This document shows positions 33,878 through 45,304 of a DNA stretch of 64,000 nt, in pieces. The position numbers were made by a program, and so were the translations under genes. The first letter of the stretch is position 1. Each line of letters begins with the position of its first letter. The stretch is from Plectosphaerella cucumerina (lineage: Eukaryota; Ascomycota; Sordariomycetes; Glomerellales; Plectosphaerellaceae): positions 992,001-1,056,000 of the forward strand of contig JAGPXD010000003.1 of the NCBI GenBank assembly GCA_020746995.1, read 5' to 3'. The notes beneath the pieces are model-generated. The model was not told the origin of the DNA and ran no database searches. It saw only the letters and a list, made by a program, of their open reading frames with translations.

Positions 33878-34534
33878 TCATAGCTTGGAGGATGGAGCAC
33901 TGGGGTTCGGAAGTAGTAAAGCTTTTAATGCGATTTTCAATGGTTCGCCCATACCCCCAGCAGCAGGTCTCCCCGTCTCCCGATCCACGTACACGTGAGT
34001 CAACTCGCCCACCGCCTTGACTGTGGAACTCTCGGGGACGAATATCCCAATTTCGTAGCGGGCGCTTGAATTGCTCATGTGATTCACACGAAGACCCAAC
34101 TCGGCAACACAGGGATACGCGAGGGACCCGAAGTAGTTGGTTTGGGTATGAACGACGAGCCCTCTCTGTTGCCTCTCCGAGTGTGGCTTGTCGGGCTCAA
34201 CAGCAGACATGAGGTAGTCGTTGACGATGGAGTCAACTCTTCCGAGGGGTTCAATGTTAGATAAGGGAATATGAGAAGGATATTAGGTGACTTACAGGAA
34301 GTTATACACCGAATTATTCACATGGCCATACACGTCGTTGTCGTTCCTATGAGACTGGTTAGAAGGGAAGCACACTTACCACCGTTTGCATCAGACGGCT
34401 GCCCAAGTAAGGTAACAATCTTTTCAAGACGGATAGGGATCTTCAGGATGGGGAACTAACCATCTTGTCCGGTACTCCAAGAAGTAACCATAGTCACTCC
34501 TAGTTCTTGACTTCAGCTTCACAAGGTCTGCCAT
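33878..34534 (-). CDS. Hotdog-fold acyl-CoA thioesterase (4HBT-like)
   Basis: A small three-exon gene hidden between two regulators: exons 34461-34534, 34296-34346 and 33878-34238. It starts MADLVKLKSRTRSDYGYF. The first splice joins EYRTR to WNDNDVYGHVNN, the second joins NFL to VDSIVNDYL; both are in phase. The catalytic-region pattern W-x-D-N-D-x-Y-G-H-x-N-N is the hallmark of 4-hydroxybenzoyl-CoA/YbgC-type thioesterases. The rest of the fold follows (LGLRVNHMSNSSARYEIGIF, VGELTHVYVDRETGRP). About 160 residues, the usual size. It would hydrolyse a CoA thioester, fitting the CoA ligase and acyl-CoA dehydrogenase nearby. I see no targeting signal; the C-terminus PSAPSSKL ends in SKL, a strong PTS1, so a peroxisomal site is likely. 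Confidence 0.85.
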
Positions 34535-34829
34535 ATTGCCCGACAAGGTAAAAGCAGAAAGAGAAAAGTACGAGAAAGATGCAACCATCATGCAAATTTA
34601 TTCTCTACTGCGGAGGGTGGAGGCGGCATCCGAGCCCGAGGGCAGGTCCATCGCCACGACAAAGCTCACTGCTGCGCGGAAAAGACTCCCGATTCGCGGG
34701 AAAAAATGGCCACAAACGTGCGAAAACGGGAAAGAATACCTGATCGTGATTGGTTGGAAGATTCAGAATGGGAACTAAGATTCTAGTGAAATACAGCGCT
34801 TGTCGCCCCAAATTCCCGCAGGCCTAATC
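34535..34829. other. Short spacer, thioesterase promoter
   Basis: 295 bp between the thioesterase start and the stop of the upstream regulator. Moderately AT-rich, no coding potential recognised. Confidence 0.45.
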
Positions 34830-37800
34830 TCAACCTGTTCCTGCTTCAAGAATCACTTCATGTGGTATCGTTTCAACTCCATCCCCAACAACTTGGAAAG
34901 CCACACCATTTCCCCCTGTCCCTTCTTTCGCCATCATGCTGCTGTTGTCCTGGTTTTCATCGCCCGAGACATACATTGGCTGCCATTGCTGGCTGTTCGG
35001 CCACCCCATCGGCATGACCAGGTCGCCGAGACTAGGATTTACATCCATCGGCAGGCCCAAGGCTCCACCACCTTGAGTATCCTCATCTATCACAGGCATG
35101 GTCATGTCGACAGAATGGCCTGCATAATCATCGTACAGCATCTGAAAGGCGCTGAAGGCGGGCGGGTTTGAGAAGGCTGGCTGTCGTGGGATGTCGGGCG
35201 GTCGGGAAGAGCAGAAACTCCTCCGCTTGGCGGGATGTCCACTGCCAGGGCCTTGGTCATCCGTCGCAGACGCCGCCATGCCGGTACTGCGCCTTTTGAG
35301 ACCGGGGTAGGGAGGGCGTGCCGCCGATGCCAGCCTCTGCCACTCGCTCCGGACGAGAATGACGACCTCCAGCGCCCTCATCGCGTTGCCGTAGGCATGA
35401 CCGATCTCCCCGAGAGCGTGGCAGCAGAATTGGAGGTCGCTCTGGGATGTCCGCGCTTCTTCGTAGCCTCTGGTGCACACGTCGTGGATGAACACGAGGC
35501 AGGCCGTGAAGATAATGTGGACAATCTGAATGTTGGAACGGCGGAGGGAGTGTTGTCTCTGGTAGCAGCGTAAAATCTCAACGATTTCGTGAGCCGCGGT
35601 GACGCAGCCCGGTGTAGCATCGAGCAGGACGGCCTGGTCCCGAGATGATGCAAGCGACTGCCCGCTTCGGACGAAGTGACTAGACAGATACGGCCGGTAG
35701 AGTGTGATGAAGGTGGCGTAGAATTGCATGCTGGGGAATTATCAGATTTATCGAAGCAAGAATGGGGAATATGACTAACTGAAGTTGCAGAACAGCAGGG
35801 ACAAAGAGCGTGTTTGAGCTGGAGGTGTCGATACGCAATGCCAGTTGAAGTTGGTCTAACCAAGCCCAGAGGTCGTCTCTGGTGGAGGCCAGGAAGTCAA
35901 CGAGAGCTTTGATATCAGAATGCTTTCCAGAGTATCTAGGAAAGTCAGTACTTCTGTTCCCGCGATAGGTTGGCAGAGAGAGTCGAATTCACTTACAGCG
36001 TGGTGTTGATACGGGGCATGAATTCACACAGCGAGATGTTGGCATCGGTGCAAGCCTCGAGCGGGAAGTCCAGGCCCTCGTCTGGAATGATGGACCGGCC
36101 GAATCGGCCCGGATACGGCTTCCACTTCCTCTCGTGGTCCATACTGCACCTGGGCCTGGGTACTGTGATGTTTCCGAGGCCAATACTCCATGGTCTTCCC
36201 ACGTACATGCTCCACATGCTGTCAAAGGAATCAGAACTGACTCAACGGTGGCATAAGGGCTGAGGACTCACTTCTCATGGATGAAGACACCCCAGAAGGC
36301 AATCCGTCGAATATCCAGATCGCGATCGCTGAGAACCCCGGTATGTCGGTGCCTCGTCACATCGAGGTGAAGACCCAGGTCTGCGCTGAGTCTCGCAGCC
36401 ATGCCTGGCGAATTGTTAGGAAACCCGAGTTCCTGCGCCAAGAGGCTTCTCACCGGCAGTCGGCACGTACCACTGTATAGCCACCCTCGAGCATCCCGTG
36501 TGAAGGCCGCTTCGGAAGCGCTCATGACAACGAGAGCCTGGACTGTCGCAACTGTCGGGCTGTCCATCTCAATATCAAGCAGAGCCTTGGCTCTAGATGA
36601 GAAAAACTCCGGCGCGGGCTCTGGAAGGCCTATGTACTCCCCACAGGCCAGGTTGGCTCCGATGGCGCAGCTACATGAATCAGTCAGGGACATATACCTG
36701 CTGGACTCGGATGATCACTGCTTACATTGCATTATTGAGAGTTTCCGAGTAGTACGGACTTTTCTTTCCGTGAACGACCGTGTTCTCTTTCTCGGCGAAA
36801 AACGTCGCCTCGTCAACGACGTGGATGGCCGGATCCTCCCAGGAGAAGTAGAGCCTTGCGAGATGAGCTTCGGTTTCGAGCGGGACTTCGTGTGCGAGGC
36901 CTAGTCGCTCGAGCACTCCGAGTCCTTCCGTCTCAACGTGTCGGATGGTCGACCGCGACAATGACTGGCATCCGTTGGGGTGAACATGCAGGTTGGATGT
37001 CGGTCCGTAGTATCGCAGCTCCCCGTCTTCGGCTATCCTGAGAGCGCCGACACGAGCAGCTAGGATGTCGGTAATGTCGCCTTCGCTCTCGGTTGGCGTG
37101 GTGGGCAGACTGTCGAAGCCCAAGGACGGGGCCATCGGAGGATAGAGATCTTGTGGGCTCTGTTCTGGGCCCAGGGGCATGAACCCTATGCTGTCATGGC
37201 TTCCATCGTCAATATTGAGGCCCAGTTCATCGAGAGTATGGGGCGCAGCAATATAAGATAGATGCTGTAAGTTGGCCTCCCCAGCGCCAGCATGGCCAGT
37301 GGATGGAGCGGCGGGCGTGGGAGACGCGTCGTGATCTGAGTCGGCGGATTGGCCAGGCTTGCCTGTTGGTGAGCGCGCCATTGTCACATGTGTGTCGCTG
37401 CTACTAGCATTGGAAGAAAGCCCAGCATTCTCATCTGCGTCTTGCTGGTCGTCGTCTTGGTCTGTCGTGCCCTGGTTCCCGGCGGCTGAAGACGTCGCAG
37501 AGGGGCTGGTTGCGTTGGGGGATGGTTGTTCGATCCTGTTCTCCCGCAAGATGCTCTCGAGCTCGGCAACTCGCGCTTGTAGGCCGGCGATGACGTTTTT
37601 CGCAGAGACTCTGGATGTCGACGTCAGCAACTTGCTTGCCCACAAATTGAAAAGGAGGGCATTCCCTCTCACCTCCTCATGTCGGCCTCCGCATTGTACA
37701 CGCATTTCAGTTGCGACATGGCGCAGTTTGAGCACTTGTCGTTGCCATCGCACTGGCAGGCGCGGGCTCTTGTCAGCGGTGCTCAAGTGAGCACAAGGGC

Positions 37801-37883
37801 CCCGTACTCGGGATTGGACATACCTTCACCTTGCGACGCCTGCAATTCAGACAGGCACTTGTGACGTGCTTCGTGGCTCCCAT
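34830..37883 (-). CDS. Zn(II)2Cys6 transcription factor (TF4)
   Basis: Large nuclear regulator. The ATG at 37883 gives MGATKHVTSACLNCRRRKVK, and an intron right after this splits the zinc cluster. It continues CDGNDKCSNCAMSQLKCVYN, spacing C-x2-C-x6-C-x5-C-x2-C-x6-C. A second intron is followed by a short coiled coil (VIAGLQARVAELESILREN) and a long Ser/Asp-rich linker. The middle homology region then spans many exons, with HLARLYFSWEDPAIHVVDE, CAIGANLACGEYIGL, RLSADLGLHLDVTRH, IRRIAFWGVFIHEK and MWSMYVGRPWSIG. The C-terminus (residues after FCCHALGEIGHAYGNAM) is long and acidic, ending VILEAGTG. It resembles NirA-like regulators in layout. Its divergent partner is the Baeyer-Villiger-type oxygenase, which makes that enzyme a likely target. 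Confidence 0.85.
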
Positions 37884-38819
37884 GGCAGAGTCTCTGAGCG
37901 GATTCGTCTACCCTACATGTACTGGGTATCTGTCTCTCCAGGGCGATCACAGCTTGACATTTGCACGAAGAGGAAGATTGAAGTGAGGGGCTCCGAAGTG
38001 CCCAGCAAAGGGGGATTTGGTCCGGGGTCTCGACAGGTCACCGCGTAATCCTCCGGCCGTCCAAGGCGAGACACACTCACTGCGTGACTTTTTCATTGGG
38101 CTGGACTGGCACTCCTCACGACTAGTGCCTTTGCTAACCTGGGGTCACCACCACCTACCCCGCATGGCGGGGGGGAATGAGGGGGATCCGGGGGGGCTGC
38201 CATGCTGATCGAGTCCGTGAAGCGACGCGTTGCATGGGGCGCGGAGAGTCTGCCTTTGGTTGGACCGGGTTGAAGGGGCCAGTGGCAATGTCGAGGTTTC
38301 CAATCAATCAATGTCCCAAACACTTTCGCCACGCAAGGGCTGGGAATGTCGATCCATCTTGCCATGACAAAGTCACGGATGTGGCCCGAGTCAGGGCAAG
38401 CAAGGCCATTGGAGTGCGGCTGAAGGGAAGGACTAGGGGTAGGGGTATGTCGGAGAAACCGGTTGTAGAGCACCCAGGACGGACCGGAATTTACTTCCAC
38501 GGAGTTTTATGCCGGGCAGCAGTCCCACTCCTCGACAACTCCAACCCTGTCTGCTCTGCCATGGGTTCCGTCGCGGGTGTTCTGCAGCCCCATGGGGAAC
38601 AGCAACGGCTAATCATAGCTGACATTGGGTCCTCTACCCCATATCTCGGCCCCAGCCTCGTGAGGAGGACCATTTCAATGACGGTCAAAACCTAGGGGTG
38701 TAAGTAGCTGAGGGTTGGCGACTTACGCTCACCTTGCTGCCCCCACAAGCGTCTTGTCCCTCGAGTAACCGACCACGAGCATTGTGAGCACTCTTCACGC
38801 CTCGAGGAGGAGTGCAATC
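37884..38819. other. Divergent promoter region, TF4 / oxygenase
   Basis: 936 bp between two divergent genes. It contains one of the composite motifs (38362-38393) and a G-rich run near 38165-38195. Small open frames here lack any family feature. Confidence 0.5.
38362..38393 (-). promoter_or_regulatory. Composite TGACTCG...TTTGTCATGG module
   Basis: Read on the minus strand: CCCTGACTCG, then TTTGTCATGG starting 22 bp after the T of TGACTC. It occurs between TF4 and the oxygenase. The same pair of words, in the same order and with similar spacing, is found upstream of the OYE gene and of ADH-B. Confidence 0.6.
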
Positions 38820-40722
38820 ATGGCCGGCCCAAAGGTCATCATCATCGGCGGAGGTGTTGGCGCCATAGCCATGGCTCACACTCTCAAATGGAAACTCGGC
38901 TTCACCAACTTCGAGGTGCGATCCATTTACGCGACAGCTAGATATCGGATGGTAGGTAGCTAATGATGCTTGTTCAGATCTACGACAAGAGAGAACAGCC
39001 TGGCGGTACCTGGGTTGCGAATACCTACCCTGGTTGGTGAGTGACAAGATAGATATGCTTGGATGAGATGGTGCCACAGGTTCTGACTCGATGGTCACGC
39101 AGTGGTTCGGATGTTCCCATCCATCTGTACTCCTTCAGCTTCAACCTGAATCCCGACTGGACGCAGGCTCTCGCTGACCAGGAAGAGATCCTCAACTGTA
39201 AGAATATTTGACATCTCATACCCGCCGTTCTCCGACCTGATGCTGACCTTTGACTGCCAGACATCGAGTCCACAGTGGACAAGTTCCAGCTTCGACGGCA
39301 CTTCAACCTCCGGAAAGAATGCCGAGGCGCAGAGTGGGAGAACGGTCATTGGAAGGTGAACTTCTACGACGTCAAGGCCGGCCGCGAGTTCTCAGAAAAG
39401 TGTGATATTCTTCTCTCCGCAGTTGGCGGCTTCTCCCAGCCGAGGAAGCCCACCTTGCCCGGGCTCGACGACTTCAAGGGCGAGGTCTTCCACACCGCCG
39501 AGTGGAAACACAACTTCGACTACACGAACAAGAGGATTGCCGTCATTGGAAACGGCTGCAGCGCCGCGCAAGTTGTCCCGTCCATTGCGCCCAAGGTCAA
39601 GAAGATCACCCAGTACGCGCGCAGTGCGCAATGGTACCACCCACGCCCGAACAAGGTCTTCACCAGCTGGGACAAGTTCTGCTTCCGTTACCTGCCGTTC
39701 TGGCAGCGCTGGCACCGGCTTGATCTCTTCCTCAAGACAGACCAGCTCGCCTCGGTGTACGGCTCTGACGAGGTCCAGGTGAGCCAGCGGCTGACGCTCG
39801 AGGAAGAGGCGAGAAAATACATCTACAGCCAGGCACCCAAAGAGTACCACAGCTTCATCGTCCCGAAATTTCCTCTTGGCTGCAAGCGGAGGATCTACGA
39901 CCCCGGCTACCTTGCATCTTTGCACCGCCGAAACGTCGAGTTGCTCCCAGAGGGCATCAAGCAGGTCACGGGGACGGGAATTGTCAGTGAAACCGGCAAG
40001 GAAGAGGAATTCGATGCTATCATTCTGGCAACTGGGTTCAGCGTTACGTCTTTCCTCACGCCAATGCGCATCGTTGGTAAGACGGGCCAGACACTCGAGG
40101 ATCAATGGGACCAGCACCGCGGCGCGCAGGCGTATATGGGCACGTTTGTCCACAACCACCCCAACTTCGCCATCTTGTGAGTATAGCCCGAGAAGACATG
40201 GGGAAAGAACAATCAGCTTTGCTCATCTCTTGCGCTCGCAGGTTCGGCCCCAATACCTTCCCTGCCTTCAACTCGGTCATCTACGCCATCGAAGTCCAAG
40301 TTGACTACATCGCGAACGTTCTGATAAAGCCGGTCCTCGACGGGTATGCGACCGTCGTCGAGGTCGACCCCGAAGCAGAGGAGAAGTTCATCCAGGACCT
40401 CGATAAGGTCCTGGAGGAGACGGTGTTCTCCGCCGGCTGCAGCAACTGGTACATCAACAAGGCTGGCCGTAACTCGGCGGCGTGGCCTGGCTTGGCCGTG
40501 ACTTTCTGGAAGGCAACCATGTTCCCCCGCTGGAAGGACTTCAACATGAAAGGCGGCTCGATTTGGTGGCCTTTCAGGAAAGCAGGGCGGCAGATCTCCG
40601 GGTCTAGCTCCGCGATCGTTGTAGCTCTTTTGGTGGCGATTGCTGGGGGGTCCTGGACTGCGCCTGACCTGATGCAGAAGTCGACAATGAAGGTGGCCAG
40701 TCTTGTAAACTTGAAGCTCTAA
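38820..40722 (+). CDS. Flavin monooxygenase, Baeyer-Villiger type
   Basis: FAD- and NADPH-dependent oxygenase that inserts oxygen next to a ketone (ester or lactone product) or hydroxylates its substrate. The start at 38820 gives MAGPKVIIIGGGVGAIAMAH (FAD-binding Rossmann motif). Then IYDKREQPGGTWVANTYPG and CGSDVPIHLYSFSF follow across introns. The BVMO fingerprint F-x-G-x3-H-T-x2-W is present as FKGEVFHTAEW, the NADPH Rossmann motif as IAVIGNGCSAAQ, and an ILATGF segment follows. About five introns; the last joins NHPNFAIL to FGPNTFPAFNS. The C-terminus includes a hydrophobic stretch (AIVVALLVAIAGG) that may anchor it to a membrane. Divergent from TF4. The fingerprint supports Baeyer-Villiger chemistry, although the proline usually after the Trp is Lys here. 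Confidence 0.88.
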
Positions 40723-40902
40723 GCTCGCCCTTCCCTGTAGAATTATATTGTTTTCTGTTGAACAAGTCATGATAGACATAATCGAGCCCATCTTCGTGCT
40801 CGATCTTTAGTGCTTCTGTACCCCTGCACCACTGTACATGCTACTCACCGAACAACCCAGTTTGACAAAATGAATCATTGTTCTTTGCTGACATCTACAG
40901 AA

Positions 40903-42890
40903 TCAAATTCTACCACGTTCCAAGAAGCGGTTCGGGATATCCACCATCTTCACACGCAAGTACTCGGCAAGGTTCTTTCCCAGGACATCGTACGTCGAGC
41001 TGGAGGCCACGCCTCGGTCCAGGTGGTCCTTCAGCAAAAAGTGAACAGCTATTTTGTGTGTTAACATCATACCATAGGGCCATTGACAGGCTCATAAGAC
41101 TCACCTTGGATGTTGGGCAGCTCGAAGCGGAAGATGGGCTTCCCAGTATCATCGTCGCCCAGCAGCTCCCGAACCTTGGCCTCCGTCAGCAGGCTCCGAA
41201 GCCAGTCCCACTCGTCGTCATGGCGAACGAAAAAGCCGACGTTGCAGTCAGAGCCCTTATCGCCCGACCGGGCGTGGGCGACGTAGCCGAGGGGCGCCCG
41301 GGTCGTCGGACCGAGGCCGGCTAGGTCGATCGGGCTAGAGGTGTCGTACGACTCCTGAGAGCGGACAAAATCCAGCGTATCCGTGGGCGCGTCAATGGGG
41401 ATCTCCAAGCCCTTAGATGGCAGGTAGACAACGTGCTTGGCGCTGGCCTGCGGCAGGAGACTGACCCAGTACTCGTAGTACGGTTTGGGAGCGGCCTGGC
41501 GGGCGTCCACTGCGAACGTGGCGCCGGGATAGCTCTGCATGATGGTGTCTGTGACGGGGCGGAAGAAGTTGCTGATGGAAAGGTCTTCTTCCCTCTTGGA
41601 TTGAGCGAAGATGCGGAGGTCGACGGTGGCCGCGTCCTGGTTGCGAGGGTTCTCTGGGCACCGGCCGTTGACGCGGAATTTCAGGCAATGGTACTTGCTC
41701 TCGTCGAGAAGGGAGCGGACCTGGCGCTCGAGGAGTTCTGCCTTCTCTTCGATGTCCAGCCCGCAGAGGAAGTAGTGCGCTTCGGCTTGGAACCCCCCCT
41801 TGGCCGTGATGCCGACCTTGGTAGTCGGCGGGGGCTTGATGCCCCAAACGTTGGTGACGAGACTGGCAGAAAAGTTAGAAACGTACAGAATCAGATGGAT
41901 CCCGAATCTGCCTAACTTACACTCTGTCCTCGCCCGCTTGCTCGATCCTGATCTCGTCCAGGCGAGCAACGACGTCCGAGTTATAGTATAAGGGGCCCTG
42001 GATCTCGTAGAGAAGCTGTGCTTTGCATGTGTCCACAGTCACCATGCCACCGTGATCTCTCTGCTTTGTGATGTAGAAGTGACCATTGGATGACATTTCA
42101 ACGATGGGAAATCCCAGGTTGGTCGTGTCGCCGGGGAGGGTCTTGAAGCCGCTGAAGTTGCCACCCGTGACATATGTCGAGCATTCGATGAAATGACCGG
42201 CGACGAAGGCGGCCGCGAGCTCCTGGTAGGCCTCCCTTTCCCATCCAAAATGATAAGCCGAGCAGCCGATAGTCGGAGACGCGTCTGCAACTCGGCCGCA
42301 CAGCACGATGTCGGCGCCTTGCTTCAGGGCCTCGACAATGCCCCAGCCACCGAGGTAGCACTGGGCGTAGATCGGCTCAAATTCCCAGTCGGAGAGTTTG
42401 TTTCCTGAGAGGGTTTATCAGCGCTTGTCTCGCTTGAAAACGCCCGGTTGCATGGTTTCTTACCGTGCGTCAGACTCGTGAAATCCTGTCCCGCTGCGAT
42501 GGCCTTCTGGACCGCCTCCCAGACCTCGTCGCCGCCCACCCACGCGACCTGGAGATTCAGCCCAAGCTCCTTAATCTTCTCGACCAAGAAGACGTGCAGC
42601 TTTTTGGTGTCGCTGGCGCCGGCGTTTACCGCAACCTTGATCTTGTTGGCTGCCAGGTGAGGCAGGGCGGGCACGATGGCCTCGAGGAAGGACGGCTCGA
42701 ACTCTTCCGAGGTTCCCTTGTTGTCGGTCTTGGAGCCGCCCCGCGTCGTCATGTTATACTCAGACATCCAGTCACCAACGATGAAGTCAAGCTTCTCATT
42801 CTTGGCGAGGTCCTCGAAGCCGTGGCGCCTGTCCGTTACGGACCCCGAAGCAGACGCGATGCGGAGCGTATTGCTGTTGGTTGAGCCCAT
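40903..42890 (-). CDS. AtuA-family protein (acyclic terpene utilisation, DUF1446)
   Basis: Homologue of bacterial AtuA, a protein needed for citronellol/geraniol catabolism in Pseudomonas but of unclear reaction. It starts MGSTNSNTLRIASASGSVTD at 42890. Conserved-looking blocks are KLDFIVGDWMSEYNM, NAGASDTKKLHVFL, QCYLGGWGIVEALKQGADIV, LCGRVADASPTIG and SSTYVTGGNFSGF-type sequence, followed by the second domain with GYVAHARSGDKGSDCNVG. Four exons; the last (40903-41048) is joined by intron 41049-41104 and reads AVHFLLKDHLDRG...FLERGRI, the small C-terminal ferredoxin-like domain. About 600 residues, full length. The introns show it is a settled fungal gene. Its neighbours are the oxygenase (convergent) and a Dal5-type carrier. 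Confidence 0.9.
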
Positions 42891-43571
42891 GATGACGTCT
42901 GTGCGTTGTAGTGTTGTGGTTGGGGGAGTACAGGAGCCAGAATGTAACGAACAAGTAGGATATCACGGTCCTTTCCCCTGCCGAGCTGTGTGCGGTGCTA
43001 TCTTTGTAGGATGCATCCGTAGCATTTACCGAGGGCATAACATCCCGAGAGGTTTGAAATCAAAGGTCCAGGCAGGAACCGCAAAAGGTATTCGCGATCC
43101 TTGTCTCGGCGCGAGGCTCTAGGGATTAGATCCCGGAGCGGGGGAGATAGCGGGGTTGTCTCTTGGTGTTGTGGAGGGGCACATGGGACGAACTTCGGGA
43201 CTGACTCAGGGGCGGGACCCCCAACCCCCGGGCCTCCCAGCCGGCAGGAGGCTACCCATTACTAGGGCGAGTCCGTCGCTTTAACACGGGTCATGGGTAC
43301 CACCAGACCTTATTTTGGTGGCGGCATTTCAGTCATGGCCCAAGAAGTCATGATGGAACTTATTCCCTGGTGATGCTCGATTGAGGCTGCGGACCTGTGA
43401 TTGACTTTGTGGTGAATCGAGGGCGAGTTCATCACATAGACATGTGTTTTTAGAAAGATTTCATTCCATATTGATAGTACATTGATTGTGTCTATTTCTG
43501 TGACGGGCGCCAATTCGCGCATCTTGGTGTTGACAGAAGCATCCAGTTCCCACTCCCCTGCAGTTCCTCGC
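42891..43571. other. Promoter region of the AtuA-family gene
   Basis: 681 bp between AtuA-family start and the end of the carrier gene, both leftward. It contains a TGACTCAGGGGCG site at 43202-43214. No additional gene seen. Confidence 0.5.
43202..43214 (+). promoter_or_regulatory. AP-1/Gcn4-like site TGACTCAGGGGCG
   Basis: TGACTCA heptamer with the same GGGGCG right flank seen in the OYE promoter, 312 bp upstream of the AtuA-family ATG. The TTTGTCATG partner word is not evident here. Confidence 0.5.
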
Positions 43572-45304
43572 TTACGACACGTATCGGAACAGTGGCGAAC
43601 TGTCTCCCATCTGCTGCAGCTCATCTATGTCGTGAATGTTAGGGGGCGAATTTCATGCGTAAGCCTTTTTCGACTGACCTTCGGTGTAACGAGCCCTAAT
43701 ATCGTCCTCGGGGATGAGATCCCTCTTCTTGTTGATGCGCTTCGTGGCAAACTGCAGGACTATCGTCGCCGTGATGGCCGAAACAATAACCCCAGCAGAG
43801 AACCCATATCCCAGCCAGTAGTTCGGCGCTTGCTCCCGCAGGAAGATGTTTGAGCCCACCGCACCGCCCAGGTTGCCGATGGAGATGAGCAGCGCCATCC
43901 CGATGGCGCGTTTGAACGACGGCGCGAGGTTGTTGCCCACCCACGAGATGCAGCCGATGATGGACGGGTATAGACCGCTCGTGATGAAGAATAGGAAGGA
44001 GTATGTGAGTCCGGGCAACCGTGGGTGCGGGATGGCCAGGACCCCGATGAAGCCGACAAGCGCGATGCTAAAAGGAATGACGATGAAGATCCAGCGGTTT
44101 CTGCGGCGGTCGGACAGACGGGCAAAGATGACCGTGGAGCATGCGCCGACGAAGAAGATTGGGATTGTGAGTAGCTGAGCCTGGGCGGACGAGTATCCGA
44201 GGCCCCTGATGATTGTGGGCGCCGAGAAGCTGAAGCCGTAGACGCTGATGCTAGACATTGGACGTGTGTCAACGAAAGTTCTGAAAGGGGCCCAGAGTGT
44301 CTCTCACCTGTTTCCCCAGTAAATAATGACCGCCAGATAGATCTTCCAGTCGGTCAGGGCCGCAAAGAGGTACTTCCACTGGAACTTCTCCCCGTCACCC
44401 GCACGGGAGCCCATATCCTGCAACAGACGGCTCGAGACAAGCTGCTTCTCGGCAACTGTGAGGAAGCTGGCTGTAGTTGGCGAGTCAGGAAGAGCCCATG
44501 GCATTAAGGCGCCGACTACAACAGTCAGGCTGCCTTCCAAGATGAAAATCCATCGCCAGCCGCCAAGGCCTCCAACGCCATTCATATGTTCGATTCCAAA
44601 GGCAAGCAGTCCCGAAAAGCTCCCAGCCAAGGAAGCCGCGGAAAAGAAAATAGCAAGACGTGTTTGCAGCTCCCAGCGACAATACCAAGTGGTTAGTAGG
44701 TATGTAGCAGCAGGGAAGAATCCAGCCTCGGTGACGCCCAGAAGCACACGGGTTACGATAAGATGCTCGTATGTCTGTACAAGACCCTGTAGGGTGACAA
44801 CCTGGAGCCACGTTAACACTTTATCTGTATAACTAGTTCAGTGCCTGTCATACCGTTCCCCAAGACATGACCAGGATAGTGATCCACCACGACGGCCTCA
44901 TGAGCTTGAGGACAATGTTGCTGGGGACCTCGAAGAACGCGTACGGGAAAAAGAAGACCGTCAGGGCCATGTTGTATTGCGGGCCGGTGAGCCTGAGGTC
45001 CTCATTCATCCTGGCGATACTGGCGTTTCCGATGTTGGCCCTGTCGATGAAGGCGAGGATGTAGAGAAGCGTGAGCGGCGGGAGGAGGCGCCAGTCGATC
45101 TTTCGCAGGATCTTCTTGACCTCTGCTGGGTCATTATCGACTTGCTTCAACCAAGTGATGTCAGTTTACGACATTACTGGCTGGGCTCGAGACCTTCCGT
45201 ACCTGCTCAATCCCGAACTCTTTCTGATTGATTCCCGGCTTATCCTGAGAGCCCTGTCTGACATCAGATTCGCCGCCTTCCTTGGCTGCTGCTGGGTTCG
45301 ACAT
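43572..45304 (-). CDS. MFS carrier, Dal5-like anion:cation symporter family
   Basis: Plasma-membrane carrier likely importing an organic anion. It starts MSNPAAAKEGGESDVRQGSQ at 45304. Intron 45145-45202 leads to QVDNDPAEVKKILRKIDWRLLP and then FIDRANIGNASIARMNEDL. Later signatures are FPYAFFEVPSNIVL, VTRVLLGVTEAGFFPAATYLL and GWRWIFILEGSLTVVVG. A last small exon is needed: splicing YTEG at about 43680 to DELQQMGDSSPLFRYVS (stop at 43572) restores the C-terminus normal for this family, so the nearer stop at 43653 is intronic. Four to five introns, about 500 residues. Its place inside the enzyme cluster, beside the AtuA-family gene, suggests it imports the substrate. Confidence 0.88.

Noticed and set aside
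29601..34534. Identity with the Fusarium benzoxazolinone-detoxification (FDB) loci, suggested by a metallo-beta-lactamase next to a CTF1-like regulator
   Set aside because: The characteristic N-acetyltransferase and amidase partners are absent, so only a loose resemblance remains.
39392..40159. 255-codon open frame on the minus strand inside the oxygenase gene
   Set aside because: It is the exact antisense of a conserved exon; GC-rich third positions keep the opposite frame open.
40903..42890. Recent horizontal transfer of the AtuA-family gene from bacteria
   Set aside because: The gene has in-phase fungal introns and base composition like its neighbours; AtuA-family proteins also occur in many fungi.
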